Shown here piece after piece: positions 26,641-35,653 of a DNA stretch of 64,000 nt. Source of the stretch: Erythrobacter sp. F6033. Its GTDB lineage: Bacteria > Pseudomonadota > Alphaproteobacteria > Sphingomonadales > Sphingomonadaceae. The translations under genes were made by a program, and so were the position numbers. Location: positions 1,302,001 to 1,366,000 of the forward strand of contig NZ_JALKAZ010000001.1 in assembly GCF_023016005.1 (NCBI RefSeq). Direction: 5' to 3'. Positions within the stretch are counted from its first letter, which is position 1. Each line of letters begins with the position of its first letter. The notes beneath the pieces were generated by a model, which had not been told where the DNA came from, did no database searches, and worked only from the letters and a program-made list of their open reading frames with translations.

Positions 26641-27768
26641 ATGCGGGCCGAGGCCCAAGCCAATATTGACCGGATCGAAGCTGCGCTGGATCTGGTTCGT
26701 CAATCGCTCGATTGGGGTCGCGCTTTGCGTCGGCTCGATGAGCTGGACGCGCGCGTGCAGGATCCGACTCTTTGGGACAATCCGAAAGAGGCGCAGGCCA
26801 TTAGCCGTGAGCAAAAAACGCTCGAAACTGCCATCAATACCGTCCGCGAAATCTCAGCGGAAATGGGCGATGCCATCGAATTCATCGAAATGGGTGATGC
26901 CGAGGGTGAAGAAAGCATCGTGAATGACGGTTTGAAAAGCCTACAGCGGCTCGCTGATCGTGCTGATGCTGACAAAGTTCAAGCTCTTTTGTCTGGTGAA
27001 GCGGACCCCAACGACACCTATCTGGAAATACATGCGGGTGCTGGCGGAACGGAAAGTCAGGACTGGGCTGAAATGCTCTTCCGGATGTATGGCCGCTGGG
27101 CCGAGCGTCGCGGGTTCAAGATCGAAACGGTTGAATATCAGGCCGGTGATCAGGCCGGAATCAAGTCTGCGACACTGCTGATCAAGGGCGATGGCGCCTA
27201 TGGGTATTCCAAGACGGAAAGTGGCGTTCACCGCCTCGTTCGTATCAGTCCGTATGATAGCGCGGCGAAACGTCACACGAGCTTTTCAAGTGTTTGGGTT
27301 TATCCCGTCATCGACGATGATATCGAGATCGAAATTGATCCTTCGGATTTGAAGATCGACACGTATCGTGCTTCTGGTGCAGGCGGTCAGCATGTTAACA
27401 CGACCGACTCTGCGGTCCGTATTACGCACCAACCAACAGGTATTGTTGTGGCCAGTCAGAATGATCGCAGTCAGCATAAAAACCGCGCTACTGCGATGAA
27501 TATGCTCAAGGCGCGTCTGTTCGAACGTGAAATGGCCGAGCGTGAGGCTGTCGCTTCCGGAGAATATCAGGAAAAGAGCGACATTGGTTGGGGCCACCAA
27601 ATCCGCTCCTACGTGTTGCAACCGTATCAGATGGTCAAGGACTTGCGCACAGGCGTTACCTCAAGTTCGCCAGATAAGGTTCTTGATGGTGAAATCGACG
27701 AATTTATTTCGGCAGCATTGGCTCAACGGGTGACCGGGGAGACCGTTGAAATCGAGGATGTTGAGTGA
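26641..27768 (+). CDS. prfB: Peptide chain release factor 2
   Basis: RF2 (375 residues) reads UGA/UAA stop codons and triggers peptide release. The catalytic GGQ is in GAGGQHVNTTDSAVRI. The codon-recognition loop reads SPYDSAAKRHTSF, i.e. SPY where E. coli RF2 has SPF. The frame runs unbroken from ATG 26641 (AGGA upstream), so the autoregulatory +1 frameshift of many bacterial prfB genes is absent. Its TGA stop overlaps the next ATG (TGATG). Confidence 0.96.
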   Translation: MRAEAQANIDRIEAALDLVRQSLDWGRALRRLDELDARVQDPTLWDNPKEAQAISREQKTLETAINTVREISAEMGDAIEFIEMGDAEGEESIVNDGLKSLQRLADRADADKVQALLSGEADPNDTYLEIHAGAGGTESQDWAEMLFRMYGRWAERRGFKIETVEYQAGDQAGIKSATLLIKGDGAYGYSKTESGVHRLVRISPYDSAAKRHTSFSSVWVYPVIDDDIEIEIDPSDLKIDTYRASGAGGQHVNTTDSAVRITHQPTGIVVASQNDRSQHKNRATAMNMLKARLFEREMAEREAVASGEYQEKSDIGWGHQIRSYVLQPYQMVKDLRTGVTSSSPDKVLDGEIDEFISAALAQRVTGETVEIEDVE

Positions 27769-28484
27769 TGCGTTTTGCGGCGATTGCATTGACCGTCTTT
27801 GCGCCGGCTCTCGTCGCCTGTGAGCCGACGATCGACCAATCGAACCGCCCCGAAACCGCGCTGGAATTTCCACTGCCTGACCGCCCAGTTGCGGAAATCA
27901 TCTCAAACCAGTTCTCGAATGAGGACGCCCGTGACGAGCGCAATGAAGCTCAAGTCGTCATGGACCTCGCCAATATAGAAGAAGGCACAACAGTTGCCGA
28001 TATTGGTGCAGGCGAAGGGTATTATACGGTTCGACTGGCACAGCGAGTTGGCGAAGACGGCCGCGTCCTCGCGCAGGACATCAGCAGAGAAGCGCTCCAG
28101 CGACTTGGTCGCCGCGTGGAAAAAGAGCGCTTAGAGAACATTTCGATCAAGCTTGGCAAGCCCGACGATCCGCAATTGCCGGTGGACAGTTTTGATCGCA
28201 TCTTTCTGGTCCATATGTATCACGAAGTCACTGAACCATATGCTTTCTTGTGGCGGTTGTGGCCGGCGATGGCTGCTGATGGCCAAATCATAGTTGTCGA
28301 TGTTGATCGGCCCACTGACCGTCACGGTATCCCACCCAAACTGCTGTTCTGCGAGTTTGATGCGGTCGGATACAGCCTGGTCGAATTTATCGAACGGCCT
28401 GACATTCGCGGCTATTTTGCCCGTTTTGAACGTAGCGAGGCCCGTACGGACCCGTCTGATATCAAGGCGTGTAGCAACGGGTGA
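27768..28484 (+). CDS. SAM-dependent methyltransferase with lipoprotein signal
   Basis: This 238-residue protein has a Rossmann methyltransferase domain (VADIGAGEGYYTVRLAQ about residue 75, then DSFDRIFLVHMYHEV and DGQIIVVDVDRP). The N-terminus, MRFAAIALTVFAPALVACEP, reads as a signal ending in the lipobox LVAC (Cys18). A lipid-anchored methyltransferase is odd because SAM is cytosolic; the exported form may bind another ligand or use the hydrophobic end as a membrane anchor. It starts inside the prfB stop codon (TGATG), so it is coupled to prfB. The substrate is unknown. Confidence 0.78.
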   Translation: MRFAAIALTVFAPALVACEPTIDQSNRPETALEFPLPDRPVAEIISNQFSNEDARDERNEAQVVMDLANIEEGTTVADIGAGEGYYTVRLAQRVGEDGRVLAQDISREALQRLGRRVEKERLENISIKLGKPDDPQLPVDSFDRIFLVHMYHEVTEPYAFLWRLWPAMAADGQIIVVDVDRPTDRHGIPPKLLFCEFDAVGYSLVEFIERPDIRGYFARFERSEARTDPSDIKACSNG

Positions 28485-28783
28485 TACGCGGCGTTGGCTG
28501 TCCGGTCTGACATTGCACTAATGCCATCGCAGCTCTATGTGGCCTGCCAAACGACGTGCACAGATTGCGCGCAGGGGAGCTAATAATTGTTCAAGGGGTT
28601 TTGCGCGATTGTGCGCGATGGGCGTGATGCATGCTCATCGGTCTTAGGCAGCATTTCTTTTGATTGCGTCCGTCCCTTGCTGTCAGCTTTCTTTATCAAA
28701 GCCGCGCGCTCTTTTCCTCGCGAATGCGGGATGCTAGGCGCGAGCGAGAATTCAGTATCAACAGGTGGAGCGTACATACGCCG
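28485..28783. other. Intergenic region upstream of fabA
   Basis: These 299 bases hold no convincing gene; a 66-codon open frame lacks any protein-like character. The region should contain the fabA-fabB-fabI promoter. A direct repeat of an 8-mer is described separately. GGTGGAG lies 13 bases before the fabA ATG. Confidence 0.4.
28602..28619. repeat. Direct repeat upstream of fabA
   Basis: TGCGCGAT occurs twice (28602-28609, 28612-28619) with a 10-base period, about one helical turn. This is the arrangement expected for side-by-side regulator binding. It lies about 165 bases before fabA. Confidence 0.4.
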
Positions 28784-29293
28784 ATGACAGATTTCCCAAC
28801 CAGTTTTGACCGTGACGATCTGCTCAAATGTGCGCGAGGTGAGTTATTCGGACCCGGCAATGCGCAATTGCCAGAACCTCCGATGCTGATGATGGACCGG
28901 ATCACTGACATTTCCGGCGATGGCGGGGAGCATGGCAAGGGCCATGTGGTGGCCGAATTTGATATCAAGCCCGACCTTTGGTTCTTCGACTGCCATTTTC
29001 CTGGCAACCCGATCATGCCCGGCTGCCTTGGCCTCGATGGTCTGTGGCAGCTGACCGGCTTCAACCTTGGGTGGCGCGGATGGCAAGGCCGCGGTTACGC
29101 TCTGGGCGTTGGTGAGGTGAAGCTCACTGGCATGGTGCGGCCTGACCGCAAAAAGCTGACCTATTTCGTGGATTTCACCAAAGCGATGCAATCACGGCGT
29201 CTAACCATGGGCGTTGCCGATGGCCGGGTGGAGGCCGATGGAGAGGTCATCTACCAAGTTAAAGATATGAAAGTTGCGCTCTCAGAGGCCTAA
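28784..29293 (+). CDS. fabA: 3-hydroxydecanoyl-ACP dehydratase/isomerase
   Basis: FabA (169 residues; E. coli 172) dehydrates 3-hydroxydecanoyl-ACP and isomerises the trans-2 product to cis-3, the branch point to unsaturated fatty acids. The catalytic His lies in [10 protein letters not shown] and the Asp in [16 protein letters not shown] 28784 gives the normal FabA N-terminus ([20 protein letters not shown]); the longer open frame from 28664 is not protein-like. It heads fabA-fabB-fabI, a standard alphaproteobacterial operon, here without the irr/fur-type gene often found upstream. Confidence 0.96.
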   Translation: MTDFPTSFDRDDLLKCARGELFGPGNAQLPEPPMLMMDRITDISGDGGEHGKGHVVAEFDIKPDLWFFDCHFPGNPIMPGCLGLDGLWQLTGFNLGWRGWQGRGYALGVGEVKLTGMVRPDRKKLTYFVDFTKAMQSRRLTMGVADGRVEADGEVIYQVKDMKVALSEA

Positions 29294-29319
29294 GGCCCAG
29301 AGACGATTAGGGGAAGATC

Positions 29320-30549
29320 ATGCGTCGCGTCGTCATTACCGGACTGGGGATTGTCTCCTCGATTGGCACCAATCAAGCAGAAGTTCTGGCCTCGCTGAAA
29401 GCGGGAAAATCCGGCATCAGCTTTAACGAAGACATGGCCGAACACGGCTTTCGCTCTCAGATCGCGGGGTCAGTCGATCTCGATGTGAAAGAGCACGTCG
29501 ACAAGCGCACTTTGCGCTTTATGGGGCCGGGCGCCGCCTATGCGCATATTGCCATGGGTCAGGCGATTGCCGATGCTGGGCTGGAAGAGAAAGACGTTAT
29601 CAACCCGATGACCGGTGTGATCGCTGGATCGGGCGGACCGTCTACCTCTGCCATGCTTATGGCGCATCAGACTGTGCTCAAGAATGGTTCGACGAAACGC
29701 ATTGGGCCGTTCGCTGTACCTAAGACCATGTCCTCTACGGTTAGCGCGAACCTCGCGACGGCCTATCAAATCAAGGGCATGAATTTCTCCATCACTTCAG
29801 CGTGCTCAACATCGCTGCATTGCATCGGTATGGCGGCGCAGCAGATTGCGCTTGGCCAACAGGACGTCATGTTTGGCGGCGGCGGTGAGGAACTGGATTG
29901 GACCTTGTCCTGCCTGTTTGACGCCATGGGCGCGATGTCGAGCAAGTATAACGACACGCCAGAGCGCGCCTCCCGCGCCTTCGACGCAGACCGCGACGGC
30001 TTTGTGATCGGCGGTGGGGGCGCGATGGTCGTGCTGGAAAGCCTCGAACACGCACAAGCTCGCGGTGCTAAGATTTACGCTGAAGTCACTGGCTTCTGCG
30101 CGACTTCTGATGGTGCGGATATGGTTGCGCCGTCGGGTGAGGGCGGCGAACGCGCGATGCGCGGCGCTATCAAGAACCTCAACGAAGACCGCAAAGTTAG
30201 CTATATCAACGCGCATGGCACATCGACGCCGGTTGGTGATGTTGGCGAGATTGAGGCGGTTCGCCGTGTATTCGGCGAAGGTTCCACTCCGCCGGTCAGC
30301 TCAACCAAGTCGATGACGGGTCACAGCCAAGGGGCCACCGGCGCGCAAGAGGCGATCTATTGCCTGCTCGCACTGGAGCATGATTTTATCATCCCGTCGA
30401 TCAATGTCGAAACCCTCGATCCCGCACTCAAACCTGAAGAGATCGCCACACAGCTGGTTGAGAATGCCGGCCTTGATACGGTTATGACCAACAGCTTCGG
30501 CTTTGGCGGCACAAACGGTTCCATGCTTATGTCGAAATTTCACGGATAA
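29320..30549 (+). CDS. fabB: 3-oxoacyl-ACP synthase I
   Basis: FabB (409 residues) elongates unsaturated acyl-ACP intermediates with malonyl-ACP. The Cys-His-His triad is in [22 protein letters not shown] and [11 protein letters not shown], and [10 protein letters not shown] closes the thiolase fold. It follows fabA by 26 bases and works on its product. Confidence 0.96.
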   Translation: MRRVVITGLGIVSSIGTNQAEVLASLKAGKSGISFNEDMAEHGFRSQIAGSVDLDVKEHVDKRTLRFMGPGAAYAHIAMGQAIADAGLEEKDVINPMTGVIAGSGGPSTSAMLMAHQTVLKNGSTKRIGPFAVPKTMSSTVSANLATAYQIKGMNFSITSACSTSLHCIGMAAQQIALGQQDVMFGGGGEELDWTLSCLFDAMGAMSSKYNDTPERASRAFDADRDGFVIGGGGAMVVLESLEHAQARGAKIYAEVTGFCATSDGADMVAPSGEGGERAMRGAIKNLNEDRKVSYINAHGTSTPVGDVGEIEAVRRVFGEGSTPPVSSTKSMTGHSQGATGAQEAIYCLLALEHDFIIPSINVETLDPALKPEEIATQLVENAGLDTVMTNSFGFGGTNGSMLMSKFHG

Positions 30550-30594
30550 AGATTTCGCGCAGGATCAACGGCCAATAGATGAGGTGACATAGGT

Positions 30595-31383
30595 ATGGGC
30601 GTCCTTGCAGGAAAACGCGGACTTGTGATGGGCGTCGCGAATGATCGCTCGATCGCCTGGGGCATTGCCAAGGCCTGCGCCGATACTGGCGCAGAGCTGG
30701 CCTTCACCTATCAGGGAGAAGGGTTTGGAAAGCGCTTGGAGCCGCTCGCGCAAAGCGTTGGTTCGGATATCATGCTTGATGTCGATGTGACCGATGACGC
30801 GTCGCTTGATGCGGCCTTTGCCGCCTTGCAGGAGCGGTGGGACACCCTTGATTTTGTGGTTCATGCTATCGCGTATTCCGACAAGTCGGAGCTGTCCGGG
30901 CGCTTTCTCGATACGTCGCGTAATAATTTCAAGAATTGCATGGATATTTCCGCTTATAGCCTGATCGAGGTGACGCGCCGCGCGCATCCGATGATGGTCG
31001 AAAATGGCGGCACAATCCTGACGCTCAGCTATATGGGTTCAACCCGCGTGACGCCGAATTACAATGTGATGGGCGTTGCCAAGGCAGCGCTGGAATCGGC
31101 GGTGCGTTATCTGGCTGATGACCTCGGCCCAGAGGGTATTCGTGTGAATACGATCAGCCCTGGGCCGATGAAAACCCTCGCTATGTCCGCTATTGGAGGT
31201 GCGCGGAGCACTTACAGGCACACAGATGCCAATTCGCCAATGCGCAGCAATGCTACGCTTGAAGCGGTCGGTGGCACGGCGGTGTATTTGTGCAGCGATG
31301 CGGGAGCTTACACAACTGGGGAAATCATCCACGTCGATGGCGGATTCCACGTTTTGGGCATGCCCCAGTTCGAGAACCTTTAA
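30595..31383 (+). CDS. fabI: Enoyl-ACP reductase (NADH)
   Basis: FabI (262 residues) carries out the last reduction of each fatty-acid elongation cycle and is the target of triclosan. SDR-type motifs are GVANDRSIAWGIA (cofactor loop), AYSDKSELSGRF and the active-site YNVMGVAKAALES (Tyr-x6-Lys). GAGGTGACATAGGT precedes ATG 30595. It is the third gene of the fab operon. Confidence 0.95.
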   Translation: MGVLAGKRGLVMGVANDRSIAWGIAKACADTGAELAFTYQGEGFGKRLEPLAQSVGSDIMLDVDVTDDASLDAAFAALQERWDTLDFVVHAIAYSDKSELSGRFLDTSRNNFKNCMDISAYSLIEVTRRAHPMMVENGGTILTLSYMGSTRVTPNYNVMGVAKAALESAVRYLADDLGPEGIRVNTISPGPMKTLAMSAIGGARSTYRHTDANSPMRSNATLEAVGGTAVYLCSDAGAYTTGEIIHVDGGFHVLGMPQFENL

Positions 31384-31410
31384 AGAGCCTGCCTCGCCTT
31401 ACTTAGATAA

Positions 31411-32658
31411 TTAATCGAGGTCCCAACCGCGTTCGCCATGGTTTGCGAGGTCGAGCCCGTCTTGCTCGTCTTCCTCCTCGACGCGAAGCGGAAAAACGAT
31501 TGAAACCATCAGAGCAATTATTGCGGTGCCTACCGCGCTCCAAAGAGCGACTGCACCGATACCAATAGCCTGAGCGCTCAGTTGGCTTGTCATCGTCATC
31601 TCACCGAAATAGCCGGTTCCGCCAAGATCAGGCGAAATGAAAACGGCCAATAAGAGAGTTCCAACGATACCGCCAACTCCGTGGACGGCAAAGACATCAA
31701 GGCTGTCATCAATTTGCCAGCGGTTCTTGACCTGTTGAATCGCTCCATAACAAACGACAGCACTTATCGCGCCGATGGCGATTGCGGCTCCCGGTGAAAC
31801 GAAGACCGCAGCGGGAGTAATCGCAGCCAATCCAGCGATAGCGCCTGTGGCCCAACCGATGCTGGTGGGCTTTCCGAAACTCATTTTCTCGCAAAGAAGC
31901 CAGGTGAGAGCAGCAGCGCTTGCCGCGATATGAGTGGAGATAATCGCACTCGCAGCGTTGTCATTCGCCCCAAGGGCAGAGCCGCCGTTAAAGCCGAACC
32001 AACCCACCCATAATAGGGCCGTACCGATCATCGTCAGCACGGGCGCGTGTGGCAAAACGAGTTTTTGCGGGAAGCCTTCCCGTGCGCCAAGCAACAGGGC
32101 CACAACAATTGCAGAGACACCTGCGGTCGTATGCACCACAAGGCCTCCAGCGAAATCGAGCGTTCCGAACTGGCTTGCAAGCCAGCCTCCACCCCAAAGC
32201 CAATGGGCCGTTGGTGCATAGACAATCAGAAGCCATAGCGCGCTAAAGCTAAGTACCCAGGAAAAACGTGCGCGTTCAACCCAAGCGCCAACCATCAGCG
32301 CGGGAGCAATCACCGCAAAGGTCATTTGGAAGAGTGCGAAACTGCTTTCCGGGATCGCCGTTCCGGGACGCAAAGAACCAAGATCCCTCAGCATCACAGC
32401 GTTGCCGGCACCGATCCATCCGTTGGTAACTTGGCCAAAGGCGAGGGTGTAGCCAACGATGACCCACAAAATTGAAGCGAGCGCTGCAATCGCGCCGCAT
32501 TGAAGCAGAACGGAGAGCACGTTTTTCGCACGAACGAGTCCGCTGTAAAACAGTGCAAGGCCGGGCAGGGTCATCAGCAGGACGAGCGCCGAACTCGCCA
32601 ATACCCATGCGGTGTCGCCTGTGTCCGGTGACGTCAAAACAGTGGGATCTGCAACCAT
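31411..32658 (-). CDS. amtB: Ammonium transporter
   Basis: This is an Amt/Rh channel of 415 residues with about eleven membrane helices. Recognisable blocks are MTLPGLALFYSGLVRAKN (helix I), DFAGGLVVHTTAGVSA (twin-His/Asp region) and FAVHGVGGIVGTLL (second pore His). There is no cleavable signal peptide. It lies three bases after the hydroxyacid dehydrogenase gene on the same strand and has no glnK next to it, although glnK-amtB pairs are the rule in proteobacteria. The start is ATG 32658 (a TTG at 32661 is possible). Confidence 0.93.
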   Translation of the reverse strand: MVADPTVLTSPDTGDTAWVLASSALVLLMTLPGLALFYSGLVRAKNVLSVLLQCGAIAALASILWVIVGYTLAFGQVTNGWIGAGNAVMLRDLGSLRPGTAIPESSFALFQMTFAVIAPALMVGAWVERARFSWVLSFSALWLLIVYAPTAHWLWGGGWLASQFGTLDFAGGLVVHTTAGVSAIVVALLLGAREGFPQKLVLPHAPVLTMIGTALLWVGWFGFNGGSALGANDNAASAIISTHIAASAAALTWLLCEKMSFGKPTSIGWATGAIAGLAAITPAAVFVSPGAAIAIGAISAVVCYGAIQQVKNRWQIDDSLDVFAVHGVGGIVGTLLLAVFISPDLGGTGYFGEMTMTSQLSAQAIGIGAVALWSAVGTAIIALMVSIVFPLRVEEEDEQDGLDLANHGERGWDLD

Positions 32659-32664
32659 CAATAT

Positions 32665-33681
32665 CTATCCGATCAATGCGGTGAGGACTTGGTCAGGCGG
32701 TCTGTGACCATCGGCCCAAAAGCGGATGTTCGCGATAACTCTGTCACCGGATGCTTCGCGGCCTTCTGCTGTCGCGCTGCCGATATGAGGCAGCGTCATA
32801 ACATTGGGGTGCTTGAGCAACCGCTCGTCCACGTTTGGTTCGTCTGGATATACATCAAGACCAGCACCCGCCAATTTGCCTGCATAGAGCGCTTCGATCA
32901 GAGCTTCCTGATCGATCAACTCGCCTCGCGCCGTGTTGATGATGCTTGCTCCGTCCTTCATCAGACCAATGCGGCGACCGTCGATCATGCCGCGAGTGTC
33001 ATTGGTGAGCGGACAATGCAGCGTGAGTATGTCTGCTTCTGCAAGCAGCGCGTCGATTTCGCTTACGTATCTAACGCCGAGCATCTGCTCTAGGGCAGCC
33101 GGGATAGGCTTGCGACTGTGATAGACAACTTCAAGGCCGAACGCGCGTGCTCGGTGGGCAACAGCCTGACCAATACGGCCCATTCCCACAATGCCGAGCG
33201 TCTTTCCGCCAAGCTTTCGGCCCAGAAGGCCTGAAGGAGCCCAACCGGTCCATTCGCCTTTCCGTACCAACGCGGTTCCTTCGCGAATTCTGCGCGGAAC
33301 ACCAATAATACCTGCCATCGCAATGTCTGCGGTGTCGTCTGTGAAAACGCCGGGTGTGTTTGTAACGATGATCTTGCGTTCTGCGGCCGCGACGAGGTCG
33401 ATATGCTCCGTACCTGCCCCAAAGTTCGCGATGAGTTTTAAGCGTTCTCCAGCAGCCTCAATCACCTCAGCGTCGATTTTGTCGGTAACGGTGGGCACCA
33501 AGACGTCGCAGTCCTTTACGGCTTCAGCAATGGCATCGCGGCCCATCGGGATGTCTTCTTTGTTGAGCCGTGCTTCGTAAAGTTCGCTCATCCGCGCTTC
33601 CACACTGGGCATCAATTGCCGGGTGACAACCACTTTGGGTTTGCCAGAAGGGAACTGCGGCGGTGTGTGCGTTGCGGCCAT
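32665..33681 (-). CDS. D-2-hydroxyacid dehydrogenase (glyoxylate/hydroxypyruvate reductase-like)
   Basis: This NAD(P)-dependent D-isomer-specific dehydrogenase has 338 residues. The Rossmann motif is GIVGMGRIGQAVAHRARAFG, and the catalytic Arg/Glu/His lie in NTARGELID, YPDEPNVDE and LPHIGSATAEG. The family reduces glyoxylate or hydroxypyruvate, or oxidises D-glycerate; the exact substrate is not visible. It is cotranscribed with the ammonium transporter (3-base gap), which may hint at a role in nitrogen or serine metabolism. Confidence 0.88.
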   Translation of the reverse strand: MAATHTPPQFPSGKPKVVVTRQLMPSVEARMSELYEARLNKEDIPMGRDAIAEAVKDCDVLVPTVTDKIDAEVIEAAGERLKLIANFGAGTEHIDLVAAAERKIIVTNTPGVFTDDTADIAMAGIIGVPRRIREGTALVRKGEWTGWAPSGLLGRKLGGKTLGIVGMGRIGQAVAHRARAFGLEVVYHSRKPIPAALEQMLGVRYVSEIDALLAEADILTLHCPLTNDTRGMIDGRRIGLMKDGASIINTARGELIDQEALIEALYAGKLAGAGLDVYPDEPNVDERLLKHPNVMTLPHIGSATAEGREASGDRVIANIRFWADGHRPPDQVLTALIG

Positions 33682-33736
33682 AGCATTGGGCTAAGGTGTC
33701 GGGGGCAGGGCGGTCAAGACGCGCTAGCACTAGGTC

Positions 33737-33762
33737 ACAAACAATGGTGGAAATCTGTTTGT
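33737..33762. promoter_or_regulatory. Inverted repeat between divergent genes
   Basis: ACAAACA (33737-33743) and TGTTTGT (33756-33762) are perfect inverted 7-mers separated by 12 bases. They lie in the gap between the dehydrogenase (-) and SH3 protein (+) genes. Size and position suit a dimeric repressor operator; the regulator is unknown. Confidence 0.4.
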
Positions 33763-33808
33763 TCGATCGCGCTTGATGCGTGAGGCGTTGCGAGTAATAG
33801 TCAGCGAT

Positions 33809-34294
33809 ATGGATGCTCTTCGACCTATTCTCCTTGCCGCTATTGGAGCCGTCTTGGCGGTCTTCACGGTTACAGCCTCTGCCCAAGCGCAGAACCGTGA
33901 AGTGCCCTATTGGGCTTCGCTTCGGTACGATGAAGTTCGCATGCGGGTGGGTCCCAGTCAGGAATACAAGATTGACTGGATTTACCGCCGTAAAGGCATG
34001 CCGGTAAAAGTGGTTCGGACGCGCGACGGTTGGCGCCTCGTGGAGGATCCCAAAGGTGGGCGAGGATGGATCGCATCCAGCCAGCTCGTGCTGACGCGTG
34101 GCGTCCTCGTTACCGGGGACGGCCTTGTAGATATAAGAGCAGAGCCTGATGCAGGCAGTATGCTCAGATGGAAAGCAGAAGCAGGTGTCGTTGCCAAGCT
34201 TCTCGACTGCAGCGCAAATTGGTGCGAAATTGACGCGTCCGGCCGAATTGGTTGGGTGCCTGCCGACCGCATCTGGGGCGAGGGCGAGCCCTAG
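33809..34294 (+). CDS. Secreted protein with two bacterial SH3 domains
   Basis: This 161-residue protein has a Sec signal peptide ending near ASAQAQ. The first SH3-like domain is VRMRVGPSQEYKIDWIYRRK through DGWRLVEDPKGGRGWI, and the second runs from VDIRAEPDAGSM to NWCEIDASGRIGWV. Such periplasmic SH3b proteins bind cell-wall peptides. ATG 33809 gives a normal signal peptide; an upstream TTG/ATG (33773/33776) would add 11-12 residues with no better ribosome-binding site. Confidence 0.82.
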   Translation: MDALRPILLAAIGAVLAVFTVTASAQAQNREVPYWASLRYDEVRMRVGPSQEYKIDWIYRRKGMPVKVVRTRDGWRLVEDPKGGRGWIASSQLVLTRGVLVTGDGLVDIRAEPDAGSMLRWKAEAGVVAKLLDCSANWCEIDASGRIGWVPADRIWGEGEP

Positions 34295-34303
34295 AGCTCG
34301 CCC
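34282..34303. terminator. Bidirectional terminator-like hairpin between convergent genes
   Basis: GGGCGAGC (34282-34289) and GCTCGCCC (34296-34303) form a perfect 8-bp stem with loop CCTAGA. The stop codon of the SH3 gene lies in the loop, and the thiolase gene ends ten bases further on from the other side. It lacks a clear U-tract, so efficiency is uncertain, but stem strength and position suit a shared terminator. Confidence 0.55.
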
Positions 34304-34312
34304 CGCGCTCTA

Positions 34313-35509
34313 TTAGATCAGTTCGACAGCCACGGCAGTGGCTTCGCCACCGCCGATACAGAGGCTCGCAACACCCTTTGTCTTGCCCTGCGATTTAAGC
34401 GCGTTCAGCAGCGTAACAATGATGCGGGTGCCAGAAGCTCCGATGGGGTGACCAAGCGCAGTAGCGCCGCCGTTCACGTTGATTTTGTCATGCGGTATGC
34501 CGATGTCCCGCATTGCAAACATCGATACGCATGCAAATGCCTCGTTCACTTCCCAAAGCTCGACGTCTTTAACGCTCCATCCAGCGTTCTTCAGGACTTT
34601 CTCAATCGCGCCAACAGGAGCCACAGTGAAGTCCTTTGGTTCGCGAGCATGCGCGGCCATGGCGACAATCTTCGCGACAGGCGCGGCGCCTTTTTCAGCA
34701 GCCACGCTTTCCCGGGTGAGCACAACAGCCGCTGCTCCGTCCGAAATCGAACTGGAGGTCGCGGCTGTAATCGTGCCGTCTTTGGCGAAGGCTGCGCGCA
34801 AGGTCGGGATTTTGTCGGGCCGACCGCGGCCCGGCTGTTCGTCTTTATCGACGGTCACTTCGCCTTTGCGCGTCGCGAATGTCACCGGAACAACTTCACC
34901 ATCAAACGCGCCGCTTTCAATCGCGGCGTTGGCGCGGCGGAGCGATTCGATGGAGTATTCATCCTGCTCTTCGCGGGTTAGCTGATATTCGTTGGCAGTA
35001 TCCTGCGCGAAAGTACCCATTGCGCGGCCTTCTTCGTAGGCATCTTCGAGGCCGTCCAAGAACATGTGATCATAAGTTGTGTCATGACCGATACGCGCGC
35101 CGGAACGATGCTTTTTCAGGAGATACGGCGCGTTGGTCATGCTCTCCATACCGCCCGCAAGAACAACATCCGTTGTTCCGCTGGCGAGGGCTTCTGCGCC
35201 CATAATCACAGTTTGCATACCAGAGCCGCAAACCTTGTTCACAGTCGTCGCTTGAACAGATTTTGGCAGGCCGCCCTTGATCACAGCTTGACGGGCCGGG
35301 GCCTGACCGAGGCCTGCGGGAAGCACGCAGCCCATATAAGCCCGATCAAAGTCATCGCCAGCAATACCGGAGCGCTCAACCGCTGCTCTTACGGCAGTCG
35401 CGCCGAGATCAGTGGCAGACACGTCGGACAGAGCGCCTTGCATGCCGCCCATTGGGGTGCGGGCATATGACAGGATGACGATGGGATCGGCTTCGGAAAA
35501 CTGGGGCAT
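34313..35509 (-). CDS. Acetyl-CoA C-acetyltransferase (thiolase)
   Basis: This is a 398-residue biosynthetic-type thiolase. The acyl-accepting Cys is in NKVCGSGMQT, and the base residues are in GGATALGHPIGASG and SLCIGGGEATAV. It condenses or cleaves acetyl-CoA units, e.g. for acetoacetyl-CoA or ketone catabolism. ATG 35509 is chosen because AAGGAG lies upstream and family members begin at this point; the open frame continues 57 codons earlier without similarity. It is divergent from the aldehyde dehydrogenase gene. Confidence 0.92.
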   Translation of the reverse strand: MPQFSEADPIVILSYARTPMGGMQGALSDVSATDLGATAVRAAVERSGIAGDDFDRAYMGCVLPAGLGQAPARQAVIKGGLPKSVQATTVNKVCGSGMQTVIMGAEALASGTTDVVLAGGMESMTNAPYLLKKHRSGARIGHDTTYDHMFLDGLEDAYEEGRAMGTFAQDTANEYQLTREEQDEYSIESLRRANAAIESGAFDGEVVPVTFATRKGEVTVDKDEQPGRGRPDKIPTLRAAFAKDGTITAATSSSISDGAAAVVLTRESVAAEKGAAPVAKIVAMAAHAREPKDFTVAPVGAIEKVLKNAGWSVKDVELWEVNEAFACVSMFAMRDIGIPHDKINVNGGATALGHPIGASGTRIIVTLLNALKSQGKTKGVASLCIGGGEATAVAVELI

Positions 35510-35653
35510 GCAAACGGCTCCTTGAAACGGGGTGCTGACCGCGATGTAATGCTGCACTGCGGCAAGTGCAATCTCAATGCGATCGCTTGCAAGGAAGAGC
35601 AGTTTCCGCCAACCAGATGGCAAAACGAAACGGATAATCTCTGGGAGAGACAA

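Noticed and set aside
26641..27768. Programmed frameshift in prfB
   Set aside because: The gene reads through in a single frame from a well-placed ATG; no internal TGA with slippery CTT is needed.
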